Below are positions 52,031-63,130 of a stretch of 64,000 nt of DNA, piece after piece; the first letter of the stretch is position 1, and each line of letters opens with the position of its first letter. The DNA comes from Anaspis maculata (lineage: Eukaryota > Arthropoda > Insecta > Coleoptera > Scraptiidae). The DNA lies in contig OX421965.1 in the NCBI GenBank assembly GCA_949128115.1, positions 7,258,753 through 7,322,752 of the forward strand, given 5' to 3'. A program made the translations under genes and the position numbers. The notes under the pieces are model-generated. The model did no database searches. It was not told the origin of the DNA and saw only the letters and a list, made by a program, of their open reading frames with translations.

Positions 52031-53039
52031 GAAGGTTGGTAACCTTCTACCCTACCACCGACTTTTGATGTGAAAACCACTTGGACACGAAAAAGCTGTG
52101 TAGATGGAACTCGTCAAATATGCCTACACCCGAAGGGTGGTAACTGGTAACCTCTATGATTATCTATGAATTACGGGAATTATTAGATGCGTGGAAATAA
52201 CCTCGGGCAGATGGTGGCCTGTATTTACCATCGCTATCGCTTTAATTCCCTTAACACATAAATAACTATTATTTTGTTGGCATGTTGATGCTTCATTCTC
52301 TATCTCTAGAAAACGTAGACAAGGATCATAATAAGGGCAGGTTTTTCCCACGTTCCATAGGGAGGTTGCAAAATAAAGACTCCTTTCCAGGAAGGAATGG
52401 AGGATGAAGGGAGGAGTGTGATGTGTGATCCTATAGGAAACGGAACGGAATAAGCCGGCTTTCGCAGTAAAGTGATTCATCGACCTTTTCTGGATAATAA
52501 AATCCCACAGCCAGACTGTTATTCCTGAAATCGCAAATGACCTAATTGTAACTAAACTCCAAAACTGCTTATACAATGAAAAGCCGTAAATTTCTGGAAG
52601 TGTCTGGCGGAATGTAGTAGGAGGAGGAACGTTTATTATTATGAGCGGATAGAGAATCTGCTGGCGGGTCGTTTTTCACTTTTCAGCAGCATTAGGTACC
52701 TAATACAAAGATAGGGGAAGGGGAAGGGGATGGGGATGCCGAGGGGGATGCTATTAGAATTTGAGGCCAGATGAAGAATGAGTACCTATCTATCTAGGTA
52801 CAGTTGTGAGATATTGTATTCGTACGGTTGCAATTATCAATAAATAGGCGAATTCTGAACATTTCAGGCCGCTTTCAAGTCCCGATGACTTGACGTCGCC
52901 AAAAACAAAAAGCGAATCTCTATAGCGGTACTTTGGCACCCCATCAGGTGCTAGCGTGGGCAAGAAGCTGGCAAGAGGCGCTTCGTTGTGCCGGCGTGCC
53001 TGCAACGTTGCCATAGCGGGTGCCAATAAAAGAAAGCTG
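52031..53039. other. Unannotated stretch
   Basis: Two diverged CACCCGAAGG.TGGTAAC words (about 52027 and 52128) flank an orphan repeat remnant. Long minus-strand frames at 52160-52576 and 52790-53152 have no recognisable domains and I do not call them. Confidence 0.35.
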
Positions 53040-53375
53040 ATAGGGAAGCAACAAAGACGCAAAATATTAATGGCAGAAGAGAAATGAAGAGACGAAGATG
53101 GGGGAGGAGCGCTAAAGAAGAGTAAAGAAAACTGAAAATAATCAAGGAACAAAGGGGGAATGGAAGCAATAAGCGAAAATTACAACAAGGGAAAATAGCA
53201 GAAGAGAAACAGAGGGGTGGAGAAAAGAGAGAAACATTGGTGGAAGAAGGAAGTTTCTAATTTACGGACTGGACTGGACCACACGGACTGAGCCGGACTC
53301 GCCGTCTAGACAAACAAGGCCAATGGCCTCTTGTGACCCACTCTCGAATTTACCTGTGGAAGAAAACTGATTGTA

Positions 53376-54268
53376 CAGGGAGCTGATGCCTCAAAACTTA
53401 CGTCATAAGGTACATGATTTAATCCTGTAGGTCTAATGTACGTTGATAAGGTTGTTGAAAATTTCTTTGTGTTACATGTCAGACCGGGGGCTTTAGGCTG
53501 GTAGGTAGGTAGGTAGGTAAGTATAGACTTGTCAACTTTCGAAAAATGTCCAAAATTTACGTCGTAAGGTACATGAATGGAACCAACGCTTTTGTGTGGG
53601 ATTATCCCCTTAATCAAAAATCGGGTCATAAGACAACATTTTGAGGTCTCTCGGTCCATAAGACAAGTTTGAAATTTTCAAAAAAGGGCCAAAATTTACC
53701 TCCTCCTGGAGACTTCTCCTTTGACATAACTTTAGGAACGAAAAACAATTCTAACATGATTTTTTACGTGGGTATAGGTTTCGAATCTGCCCACAAAAAT
53801 TTTCAATGGTACATCGCTTACAGGGTGCAACATCGGAAAAATTCTCTCAAATCGTACATGGAAATCGATTCCATCTTTCATCCTAATTACCTACAAATAT
53901 ATGTCACACTTAGTGGGTTAGTCAACAAAATGGCTGTGAAGAAATTGATAAATTTTGGTCTTTTTTTTTTATTTCAAACTTGTCTCATGGACCGAAAGCC
54001 CTCAAAATCTTTCTCTTACGACCAGATTTTCGATTAAGGGGATGTTCCCACACAAAATCCAGTTGGTTTTATTCTCGGTTTTATTCATGTACCTTATGAC
54101 ATAAATTTTTGGCCATTTTTTCGAAAATTCACAAGCTCATACCAGCCTGAAGCCCCCGGTCTGAAATGTAAGACAAAGCAATTTTGACCAACTTTATCAA
54201 CGCACATTAGACCTACAGGGTTAAAATCATGTACCTTATGACGTGAGTTTTGAGGCACCAGCTCCCTG
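53376..54268. mobile_element. Fold-back element, ~893 bp, CAGGGAGCTG ends
   Basis: CAGGGAGCTGATGCCTCAAA, CGTCATAAGGTACATG, ACCTGTAG-type and AGACCGGGGGCTT blocks on the left are mirrored on the right (GAAGCCCCCGGTCT, CATGTACCTTATGACGTGAG, CAGCTCCCTG). A (TAGG)n microsatellite has expanded in the left arm only (53500-53520). The loop is about 53690-53960. Confidence 0.85.
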
Positions 54269-54801
54269 TCCAGAAGAAGTTGAAGAGAAAACTAGGCAAG
54301 AAAAAATAATTGAGGGAGAAAACTGGAAGGAAAGCCAACAGAAAGAGGCTACAAAAAATGGTAGAAGAAAAATGGAGTAGAAGAAAAATGGAGGAATGAC
54401 GTTGAATGAGAAGCATTGAAAGAGATGGGAGAAAACTGCAAAGCCATGACAATAACTAGGAATCAGTGAAGACAAAAACTAAGCAAACGGTATATGTAAT
54501 TGAAATGGAAAAAGCGGGAATAAGGAAATCCAAAAAGGGAGCTAGAGAAAACGGCAGAATAAAAATGGAGGAAATGAGGTAAGAGAGAAGCATTGAAGAA
54601 GACTGAAAAAACTAGCAAGGTGTAAGGAAGAAAACTAGGAAGATATAGAGAAAGCTATCAGAGAAAAGCAGAGACGAAAACTGGGGAAGGTAAGTAAAAA
54701 AGATAGGAAGTCAGAACGAAAACGGAAAAGCAAGCGAAAAAGTAGCAGGATGACGGGCAGAAGATGAATGAGGAGAACATTAGGAAGAAACGCGTGGGAA
54801 A

Positions 54802-55260
54802 GTCATAATCATAATCACAATCATATTTATTTGCATCTAGATACGTAATGTCTATCGCTATCGCGCACGTCAAGAGGAAGAATAAGTAAGAAGAGGGAAA
54901 CATATAAATAAAGTATTTGCATAAAACATAAGAACAGTATCTAATAAAAACAGTTGAAAACACGGTTCAACATTTTACATACAGTTCAAAAATTCCCCCT
55001 CGTAGTAGAACGCCCGACTTAGAAAAACCTTACCAGCTCTTGCCCTGTAAATGCTTGTGATAGCGCGATAGTCAATAGTGAAGTTGATTTTATTAAAGTA
55101 TTTGATTCCTTGATAACAGGGTGAGTTTTGGGCAACCGAAAGCCGAGAGAATGACAATCGCAGACTTTTTCCTCCCCTAGTGTTATTATCATGACTATCT
55201 TCGTTTTTTCTAAATCTCTTCTCGTTTTCTCTTACGTGTAAAACCAAAAAGTGATAATAC
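54802..55260 (-). pseudogene. Non-LTR retrotransposon fragment: ORF2 C-terminus, 3' UTR and tail
   Basis: The minus-strand frame ending at 54975 contains YYHFLVLHVRENEKRF, QGIKYFNKI and KVFLSRAFYYEGEFLN, matching the layout of the ORF2 tail at 32-33 kb (KTYNRLP...LSKAYYTLSEYL) without being the same family. Downstream are an AATAAA and a (TTATGA)n tail ending near 54802. The 5' side is cut at 55260 by an LTR. All catalytic domains are missing. Confidence 0.75.
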
Positions 55261-56107
55261 TGTTACGTATTTCGTTTTTGGGTTCGTTTATAACTGATAC
55301 GATTGTTTTAAAACAGACTGTTTATTACTGCGTACTACAATAAACACACGCCAACGATTACTGCTTGGGAATATCGCTGATTACTAACCGCTTTCTATCC
55401 GCTCGCTATCGATTTGAGTTCAGTACTACCCTGCGGGCGATCCATGGTGCTTTTATACATATACCTCCGACTAGTAAGTGTTCTCGAATCTTCCACCGGT
55501 CGTCCAGCAAATTCCACGATGACCCGGCATACGGTTTCTAGGCGACACCCGAAAAATCATACACCTTTCGCGTGCATCATACTACGTGCTCTGGCGGAGA
55601 CTACGAATTGGCGGAGATGCCGCGCCTCCGCCAATTTGACTGATCCTTCCCAATCGGCTATAGTACAGGAAAAATAGTAAAACAATCGGCCAAACCTCGG
55701 AAAAATATGGACGTCCTGAAAATTTGATATTCTGTTCAGAATTGGGTGCTCTACAACATAATTATCCAAAATCGCCAAAAATCACACCAGGGGGCTTTGA
55801 GCTGTTGGAGGGGGGGGGGGGGGTAAAAAATTGCAACTTAAAATGGAGGGGATGGAACCCGTCAATCCATAGGAAGCAAATACGTTATAATTCGACGCAT
55901 CATATCCCGTTGATACCATTTTGGCACAAAAAATGTCGATCACTGTTGAAGGGGGGTCGTGAAGGGGCGAAGCCCTGCTAGGTGGTCCATTTTGTTTTTC
56001 TGGCCATGTAGAGCCGATCACGACAAGTTTAGTATCTTTTCCGACTAGATTCAATCTCTGAACTCGAATCCGATGTGTTAATTTGGATGAAAACAAGTTT
56101 GAACAAG

Positions 56108-57176
56108 CAGTGCCGGACTAAGGGGGGGGGGGGAGGGGGCGGTCCGCCCTGGGCCTCAGTGCCTCAATCATCTGATGGGGCCTCCAATTCCTTTTGTTTG
56201 TGAAAAATACTGGAAAAAAATTGAGATAAAATCCAAAATTTTTAACTTTTTCCCTCAATGGTAATTGTTTTCGTATATTAGGTGAGTAACATTGTTCTTC
56301 TTTTTTTTTTCGTTTTAAAGTTACCTTGGCAGGCCCCATGACAACAGGTTTGGGGGCCTTAACACAGGCAATAGAGGTGTGTCTGTATCACGGAATCTCT
56401 AAGAATTATTTTCACTTTGGGCTTTAGGGGCCCCGGCCCCGAATGTCAGAGTGCCAGGGGCCTTCAAGCCTTTGAAATTTTGTGTTTCATATTATTTCTT
56501 ATTTAGAGAGGGAAAAGACAAAACAATAAAATTATCTTGTCTGCGCGCTGCAGGTAGTAGAGATTCATATTATTCCTAATGTTGTATATACGAGGAGGTT
56601 TTAGCATTGAGTCAACAGTCAAAATCCAATTCAACATCCAAAACTGGAACCGAAAACTTCTTGTAGGTACTGGTGGTCAGTGGCATAGCCAAAGGGGGCG
56701 AGAGTGGGCAAATGACCCCACTCTCCCATGGCACTTCATCGCATACTAAACCGATACAGAAAGAATTTCTAGCGAACATTCTCTGAAAAGAAGCTTGATT
56801 ATCAAGTAATTTTGGTAAAAACATCAAAAACCAAAATCGCGAAACGCATGGAATATACCGATTATCATCAGCATTATTATTATCATGCCCAAAAAATTTC
56901 GCCTGCGGCGCTTCCTCTCGCCGACTTGCACCCTCGTCATTGCCTTTGCCCCTCAATTTGCCCTCTCCGCCCTCAAATTCTGACTACGCCACTGTGTGTT
57001 TTATAGTCAAGTTAACAGCGCATTCTTTTGTTTCTTAGGCTTTTGCTCACGGCGCCGGCGGGGCAGGGCGGACCAAAAAGTCTGTCAGGCCCCCCTTCAT
57101 ATTCTCAACTTTCACTCTTTAGGGGCCCCATCTCACAGTTCCGCCCAGGGGCCCCAATTCTCTTAGTCCGCCACTG
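56108..57176. mobile_element. hAT-like non-autonomous element with perfect 8-bp target duplication
   Basis: Ends CAGTGCCGGACTAAG and CTTAGTCCGCCACTG; TGAACAAG at 56100-56107 and 57177-57184. CAGTGGCG-type ends and 8-bp duplications define hAT elements. The mirrored arm of the host palindrome (about 57966-57985) has the site uninterrupted. GGGGCC/GGCCCC blocks recur inside. No transposase. Confidence 0.9.
56678..56994. mobile_element. Nested smaller hAT-like MITE
   Basis: CAGTGGCATAGCCAAAGGGG on the left and GACTACGCCACTG on the right form CAGTGGC(A/G)TAG(C/T)C inverted ends typical of hAT MITEs. I found no clean 8-bp duplication, so its flanks have mutated or the limits are slightly off. Confidence 0.72.
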
Positions 57177-58962
57177 TGAACAAGTTAACTTGAAAAAACT
57201 TGTTCTTTCTTTGATAATTTTGACGATTTTTTTTTTCACTGTTAGAGGTGTTCATCTTTGAAAAACTTTCAGGGGCCATTAAATTGAAGTGAATTCGTCA
57301 CGAAAATCATCTACTTGATGGTTCATTTTGTTTCTCGAGTTTAGAAAATCGATATTAACCTGAGCCGGCCTGGCGCGTCGTTTGCTACTGACCAGAACAT
57401 TACAGCATGCACCTTTCAATGAAAATAGCTCAAACTATTGAAGAAATAATAACTTATCTTTGAAAATTCAATGATCTGTGCAGAATTGAATTCCCTATAA
57501 CATAAACAAAACCGCCATGAATCGCACTGCAGGATTTCAAGTTATTTGAGGGGAGAGGTAACAGCTCATAGAGTACGAATATCTTGACAAAATGTTATAC
57601 TCCTCCTCGAATAACTCAAGATCCTGAAGTGCGATTCACGGTGATTTTGTTTATATTATAGGGAATTCAGTTCTGCACAAAGCCTCGAATTTTCAAAGAT
57701 AAGTTATTAATTTTTCAATTGTTTGTGCTATTTTCATTTAAAGGTGCATGTTGTCGTGTTCTGGTCATTTGTAAAAACGGCGCCGGGCCGATTCAAGTTC
57801 AAATCGATTTTTTAAACTCGAGAAACAAAATCAAACAGCGAGTAGATGATTTTCGTAAAGAATACACTTCAATTCAATGGCCCCTAAAAATTTTTCAAAG
57901 ATGAACACCTCTAACAGTGGAAAAAAAATCGTCAAAATTGTCAAAGAAAAATCAAGCTTTTTCAAGGTAACTTGTTCAAACTTGTTTTCATCTAAATTAA
58001 CACATCGGATTCGAGTTCAGGAGATTGAATATAGTCGGAAAAGATACCAAACTTGTCGTGATCGGCTCCACATGGCCAGAAAAACAAAATGGACCATCGA
58101 GCAGGGCTTCGCCCCCCCCCACGACCCCCCTTCAACAGTGACCGACATTTTTTGTGCCAAAATGGTATCAACGGGATATGATGCGTCGAATTATAACGTA
58201 TTTGCTTCCTATGGATTGATGGGTTTCATCCCCTCCATTTAAAGTTGTAATTTTTTACCCCCCCTCCAATAACTCAAAACCCCCGGGTGAGATTTTTGGG
58301 GATTTTGGATATGTTGTAGAGCACCAAATTCTGAACGGAATATCAAATTTTCAGGACGTCCATATTTATTCCGAGGTTGAAATCTATCTTTCTTGTACTA
58401 TTATTGAAGTGTCCCGTATAATCCAAACGCCAAGCTATCCCGTATGTTCTGAAATGTCCAGAGCTTCACACTTGTACACTGCAATCTCAAAGGCAGAGCA
58501 GCCTAGAAAGAAACCTAGGAAGTAGATGAAGAAGGCAATCGCGAAAGAGTAGGAAAGAGATCTAGATGAAAAGGATAATTCGAAGGAAAAGTTGTAAGAA
58601 AAGCAAACAGCGAAGCAAAGTACGGTGTCAAGAGAAAAGTAGAGAAAGAGCAGAGAACCGAACACAATGAAAATGGGTGAATGAATGGTAGAAAGCTGGG
58701 AAGAAATGAAAGAAAGTGAACAACGAAGGAGTAAACAAGGAAACTAGGAACAAGCAAAGAAGAAAATATGGATCAGCGAAGTAAAAGGCTTGAAAAACAT
58801 GAACAAATAAATATTAATAATACGGGAATAAAACTGGGAAGCAAAGAAAAAAAAGTGGAAGGGTATTTATGAAGAAGAAAACTGGCAAAGAGTGAAGAAG
58901 AAATCCAGGGAAGAAAAATAGTTCGAGGAAGAAAGCTAGAAGGGAGGCAAAAAGCGGTGACC

Positions 58963-60981
58963 GGACAATTCTTCGCCGGACAATTCTTTGTGCCGGAAAC
59001 TTTGGAGCTCTAATGAGGCCCAATGTGAGTGTGATATTCAGAGCCTTATCCCCCACTGGGTTTTAACGTAGCGTTTCAAGTCTTGCTGAGCCCCCTTGTC
59101 TCTTCAAGTATCGTTTGGGATCTTGATGAATTATATTGGGTATCTTCAAATTTTGTGGAGATTTGCCTCGCTCTTATGTCTTGGACGGTTTCTCAGAGCC
59201 CTATTAGGCCCCCTTGTCTTCATGTCGCATTTGTAGCCCTGCCGAGCTCCTTTGTATCTTGCATTAGTTTTCAAAGCTCTATAGTTAGCTCCTGTGTGTC
59301 TTCTTGTGTTGGTCGAAATCCTACTGGTCCTTGTGTCTCCAAGTGTCGTTTGGAGCCCTAGTGAGCCAGGCCCTCTTACGATTTTCAAAGCTCTATCCTG
59401 CTTTAAGTCTACATTGAAGCATTTCAAGCCCTATAAGCCCTCTTGTATCGTCAAGTATCGTTTGGAGACCTATTGAGCCCCCTTGTGTCTCCAATTATCG
59501 TTTGCAGACCAGGTAAACCCCTTCCGATTTTTCGAAGTTTCTGTACCCTTAGAAAGCTCCTTTGTGCTTTATTAGAATTTTCAGAGCCCTACGTGGCCCC
59601 CCTGTGTCTTTATGTTTCATTCCTAGCCCTGCTGAGCCTCTTTCTTCAATGTATTAGTTTTTCAAGCTCTAGTTAGCTCCTGGTAGTCTTTATGTGTTGG
59701 TCGAGGTGTTGGTCAAAGGTCTCCGGCGCCCCCTCGTGTCCCCAAGTGTTATTTGGAGACCCAGTGAGCCCCGTCAGGTCTTCGTCCGATTTTTAGAGGC
59801 CTCTCCTCTCTTGTGTCTACATTGAAGCGTTTCAAGCCCTACTGATCCCCCTTATATCTTTAAGTATCGTTTGGAGCCCTATTGAGCCCTCCTGTGTCTT
59901 CAATTATCGTTTGCAGACCAGGTGACCCCTTTCAGATTTCTCGAAGTTTCTGGAATCTTAGAAAGCTCCTTTGTGTCTTATTAGGTTTCTCAGAGACCTA
60001 TGTGGCCCCCTGTGTCTTTATGTTTCATTTGTAGCCCTGCTGAGCCCCTTTTTACATTGTGTTAGTTTTCGAAGCTCTAGTTAGCTCCTAAGAGTAACTA
60101 TAGTTCCTGTATTGGTCGAAGTTCTACAGGGCTCCCTTTATGTCTCAAAGTGTCATTTGGAGCCCTAGTGAGCCCCGCCAGGCCTTCTGGAAATTATAAG
60201 AATCCTATCCTCCCTTATATCTACACTGAAGCGTTTCAAACCCTGCTGAGCCCCCTTGTATCTTCAAGTATCGTTTGGAGCCCTGATGAGCCTCCTTGTG
60301 TCTACAATTATCGTTTGGAGCCTTGGTGACCCCCTTCTGATCTCTCGATATTTCTGGCATCTTAGAAAGCTCCCTTGTGCATTTCCAGGTTTCTCAGAGC
60401 TCTATTAGGCCCCCCGTGTGCCTTTAAGTGTCATTTGTAGCCATGTTGAGCCTCTTTTTAATCCGTCTTTGTTTCGGAGCTCTAGTCAGCTCCTGTGTGT
60501 CTTCATCTGTTGATCGGAGCCTTATAGGCCCCCTTGTGCCTTTCAAGTGTCATTTGGAGCCCTAGTGAGCCTGAGCCCCATCAGTCCTTCTTGCGATACT
60601 CAAAGCCTTATCCTCTCTTGATCTAAATTGTAGTGGTTTAGGCCCTGCTGAGCACCCTTGTGTCTTCTAGTGTCGTTTGGAGCCCCATTGAGCCCCTCAT
60701 GCCTTCTTGTGTTATTCGAAGCCCTATCTAGCATTGTGTCTACATTGTGGCGATTTGAGCCCTGCTAGCCCCTTGTGTCTTGAAGTATCGTTGAGGGTTC
60801 TAGTGAGCCCTGCCAGGTCTTCTTGTGATATTCAGAGTCCTATCCTCCCTTGTGTATACATTGTAGGATTCAAAGTCTTGCTGAGCCCCCTTGCGTCTTG
60901 AAGTGTCCTTTAGAGCCCCAATAAGCCCGGTCATGAGCGGGAGCAATGCTTGCGAATAATTGTCCGCGCGAAGAATTGTCC
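58963..60981. mobile_element. TIR-bounded element consisting mainly of a tandem array
   Basis: GGACAATTCTTCGCCGGACA (58963) is mirrored by TGTCCGCGCGAAGAATTGTC (ending 60980-60981), each end holding two direct copies of GGACAATT. The 2 kb between is almost entirely the GAGCCC-rich array. No coding region and no clear target duplication. Confidence 0.72.
59040..60935. repeat. Higher-order tandem array: ~50-65-bp monomers in ~400-bp super-units
   Basis: Monomers contain GAGCCCTGCTGAGCCCCCTT, GTGTCTTCAAGTATCGTTTG and GGAGCCCTA. A longer order also repeats: GGAGCCCTAGTGAGCC..GTCAGG-like landmarks fall at about 59349, 59750, 60153 and 60552, i.e. every ~400 bp. TTTCATT(T)GTAGCCCTGCTGAGC, TTAGTTTT.GAAGCTCTAG and TTGGTCGAAG occur once per super-unit. 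Confidence 0.87.
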
Positions 60982-62450
60982 TAGCACCTCGCGTGTCCTA
61001 CACGCGAGTAAAGAAGGCCACAGATCTAGTGTGAAGCCGGCTTCAACTTGTATTATTACTGATCAATCAAGTGAGCTATACTTAGCCTTTATTACAACCT
61101 TGGATATGTGTTATTGCTACCTAATTTGAAACAAATAAGTGCTTTGCTCACGTGAATCAAGTGTGAAGTAACCTTTAAATCGTCGTTTCAGTTCCAATTC
61201 AAGTGAAGCAGGCGGACCCAGTGTAAAATGAACTTGAGCCCAACTTATTGTATTATTACTCTTCAATTATGTGAGCTACAACCTTTATATGGTTTAAGCT
61301 GGTCTTTATGATGATGTCATCTGAAACAAAAGGTTGCTTCACACGAATGGAGTGTAGAGCAACCTTTAATCAGCATTTAAGCCATTCCTTGATAATGCCA
61401 TATTATTCAATGAGCCATGTAACGTAATAAACACCATTACTCAAGGGAATGCAGTTTTCCGACACGAGCCTTGTCAACTCTTACTCGCGGGGCGGGGCTT
61501 CGGTTCACAACTCACTGGCCGCGAGTAGATAACCTGTTGCATAAACCAAGATGATTCATTTGTTGATTGATTAATGACATTCATAATTCAAAACCAGAGA
61601 CAGGCACTCTGCGGATTTGCTTCAGCGCCAAAAGTTGCGGGTTTTTTGTACTTTTCCTACAGGAAGTTATCTATTTCCATAACAACAATGCCATTTAAAT
61701 AATCATACTACCTGCAAATGTCAATTTCAACAATTCATAAACTTCAATTTTGACAATTTTCCTCACACATATGTTCGCGACTGCCGCATGAGGGTGCTGA
61801 AACGGGCGGGATATTCAAAATATGCAGAGCGCCTCTGATCAGGACCAATAACAAAAATGCAAATTGCAAAGCAATGGAGACGCTCTTTGTCAAATTAAAT
61901 GTTGTCTGTTGATGAGTTTCATGATGTTGCAGATAATGCATAGTATTCTTCTCGCGAGTAATAGCCATTACTCACTCGGATGCTTCACTACGCCAAGGCT
62001 TGTGTAGCAAGCCTGTACCCCTCAAGTAATAGCATTCATTACTCACTCATGGAATAACATATTAACTATAATTCAAAACCAGTGAGTTCTAACCAAGGCC
62101 ACGGCCCCCAGTGAGCTATTATTAAAAAAAATCACTGGTCAGGACCAGTCACAGAATTGCAAGTTTCCAAGTCATGGAAGCGCAACGCTATCTGTCAAGA
62201 TAGTCGTTTGTTACTAATCTGTTTCTGTAGAGGTTTCTAAAGTTGGCTCTGCTGTTACAGAAAAATCAAGTCATAAAAGTCTTGTTTCCAAAGCCAGCTT
62301 AGGTCATTTTGTTGATAGCCCAGTAATTTGGTACATAGCATAAAAAAGCTGAATGCTCAGGCAGTGTCAATCTGGCAACACTGGTCTCAGATTGCCTTGA
62401 TAGCGTCCTAAAAGTAAGCAAACAAAATAAAATCCAGCTGTTTTTTTTAA
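60982..62450. other. Intergenic sequence with a ~200-bp duplication bounded by CGCGAGTAA words
   Basis: CTCGCGTGT/ACACGCGAG forms a small palindrome at 60988-61008. TTGTATTATTACT, AATTATGTGAGCTA-like and GAAGTAACCTTTAAATC-like blocks occur twice (about 61020-61210 and 61215-61400). ACGCGAGTAA (61001) and TTACTCGCGG (61490) may be the ends of a small element containing both. ACTCACT and TAATAGC words recur at 61960-62130. No gene recognised. Confidence 0.45.
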
Positions 62451-62969
62451 GGAGACTTTTATTGAATAAACTTTCAATAATGTAATAAAAAAGAACTGCA
62501 GTTCCTGAATCGCTTCAAACAATCCGAATGCTGCGTTCGGATGTGATTTAAAGCAATTTTTTACAATATAGTACTTATCGGCAGTCTGGAAAACTAATTC
62601 TTTCAAAATCGACTCAAAACAATAATTCACTTAACATGTTACACCAACGAACAGCAGTTGTAATAATCTAAAAAATAGCATTCCCTATCTAAAAAAAATC
62701 CAGACGGCCTATAATATTTTTGGATGTCTTTCGAGGGCGGATACCGAAAAGCTTTGGCTACTAAACACAATGTATCCTCCCTTACAAAAACCGTCGTTCC
62801 CAATAAATATGTTTTTCTAATAATAATAATAATAAAAAGCGATCCCAGGAGACCGTTTATCATCATCGTCACGCCAAACAAATCTATTGCTAAACAAATA
62901 CATATATTTTAAAAACAAAAATGGAGTTGTACGTAAAGTTTTTCTCTCATCTCAAACACTATTCAATAT
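62451..62969. other. Intergenic AT-rich stretch downstream of GLYR1
   Basis: (AATAAT)n microsatellite at about 62818-62836. Nothing else recognised. Confidence 0.4.
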
Positions 62970-62975
62970 TTTATT
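62970..62975 (-). terminator. Candidate poly(A) signal of the GLYR1 transcript
   Basis: AATAAA on the minus strand, about 155 nt downstream of the GLYR1 stop codon, followed by AT-rich sequence. It would give a short 3' UTR; further AATAAA-like words lie beyond, so use of this one is inferred. Confidence 0.5.
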
Positions 62976-63130
62976 TTTTTAGTGAGGGTTAATCTATTAT
63001 TAATACAAATGCTCGATTCGAACTTGTTCAATTCTTCATCCTCGATTAATTGCAAAATATATATATGTTTGATGTTGTTGTTGTATTTTTAAAAAAACTA
63101 CACACTCGAGCCTGGAAAGCGGGCCAGAGA

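Larger units (their letters stand above)
55661..58400. mobile_element. Fold-back element, ~820-bp arms, TAGTACA(G/A)GA ends, split by a hAT-like element
   Basis: TAGTACAGGA, AACCTCGG, AATATGGACGTCCTGAAAAT, TTGGCACAAAAAATGTCG, GGGGGGTCGTG and CATGTAGAGCCGATCACGAC on the left are mirrored on the right out to TCTTGTACTA. After the hAT insertion the left arm resumes at 57185 (TTGAAAAAACTTGTTCTTTC) and meets its mirror near 57560. Removing the insertion gives arms of about 823 and 840 bp. Confidence 0.87.
55261..58492 (+). mobile_element. Second copy of the 11385-11899 LTR, split by a fold-back element and truncated at its 3' end
   Basis: TGTTACGTATTTCG, TTTTAAAACAGACTGTTTAT, GCGTACTACAATAA, ACACGCCAACGATTA and CGCGCCTCCGCCAA match the solo LTR in order. 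After the insertion 55661-58400, GAAATGTCCAGAGCTTC and TTGTACACTGC continue it to about 58492, where it stops short of the expected CGTAACA end. Left flank is the retrotransposon fragment. Confidence 0.82.
53040..58962. repeat. Purine-rich (plus strand) degenerate repeat block, split by insertions
   Basis: The pieces 53040-53375, 54269-54801 and 58493-58960 are strongly A/G-biased on the plus strand and share words such as GAGAAAACTGG, AAGAAAAATGGAGGAA and GAGAAGCATTGAA. The last two recur about 190 bp apart (54370 and 54560), hinting at a tandem origin. The minus strand gives Leu/Phe/Ser-rich pseudo-open frames that are composition artefacts. Confidence 0.65.

Noticed and set aside
52160..52576. 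138-codon minus-strand frame
   Set aside because: No family recognised, no coding-like context, and repeats on both sides. Length is possible by chance.
52790..53152. 120-codon minus-strand frame
   Set aside because: Half of it is the complement of the purine-rich block, which produces Phe/Leu/Ser-rich frames without coding function.
59083..59676. Several 60-93-codon frames on both strands
   Set aside because: They are readings through the GAGCCC-rich tandem array and follow its repeat period.
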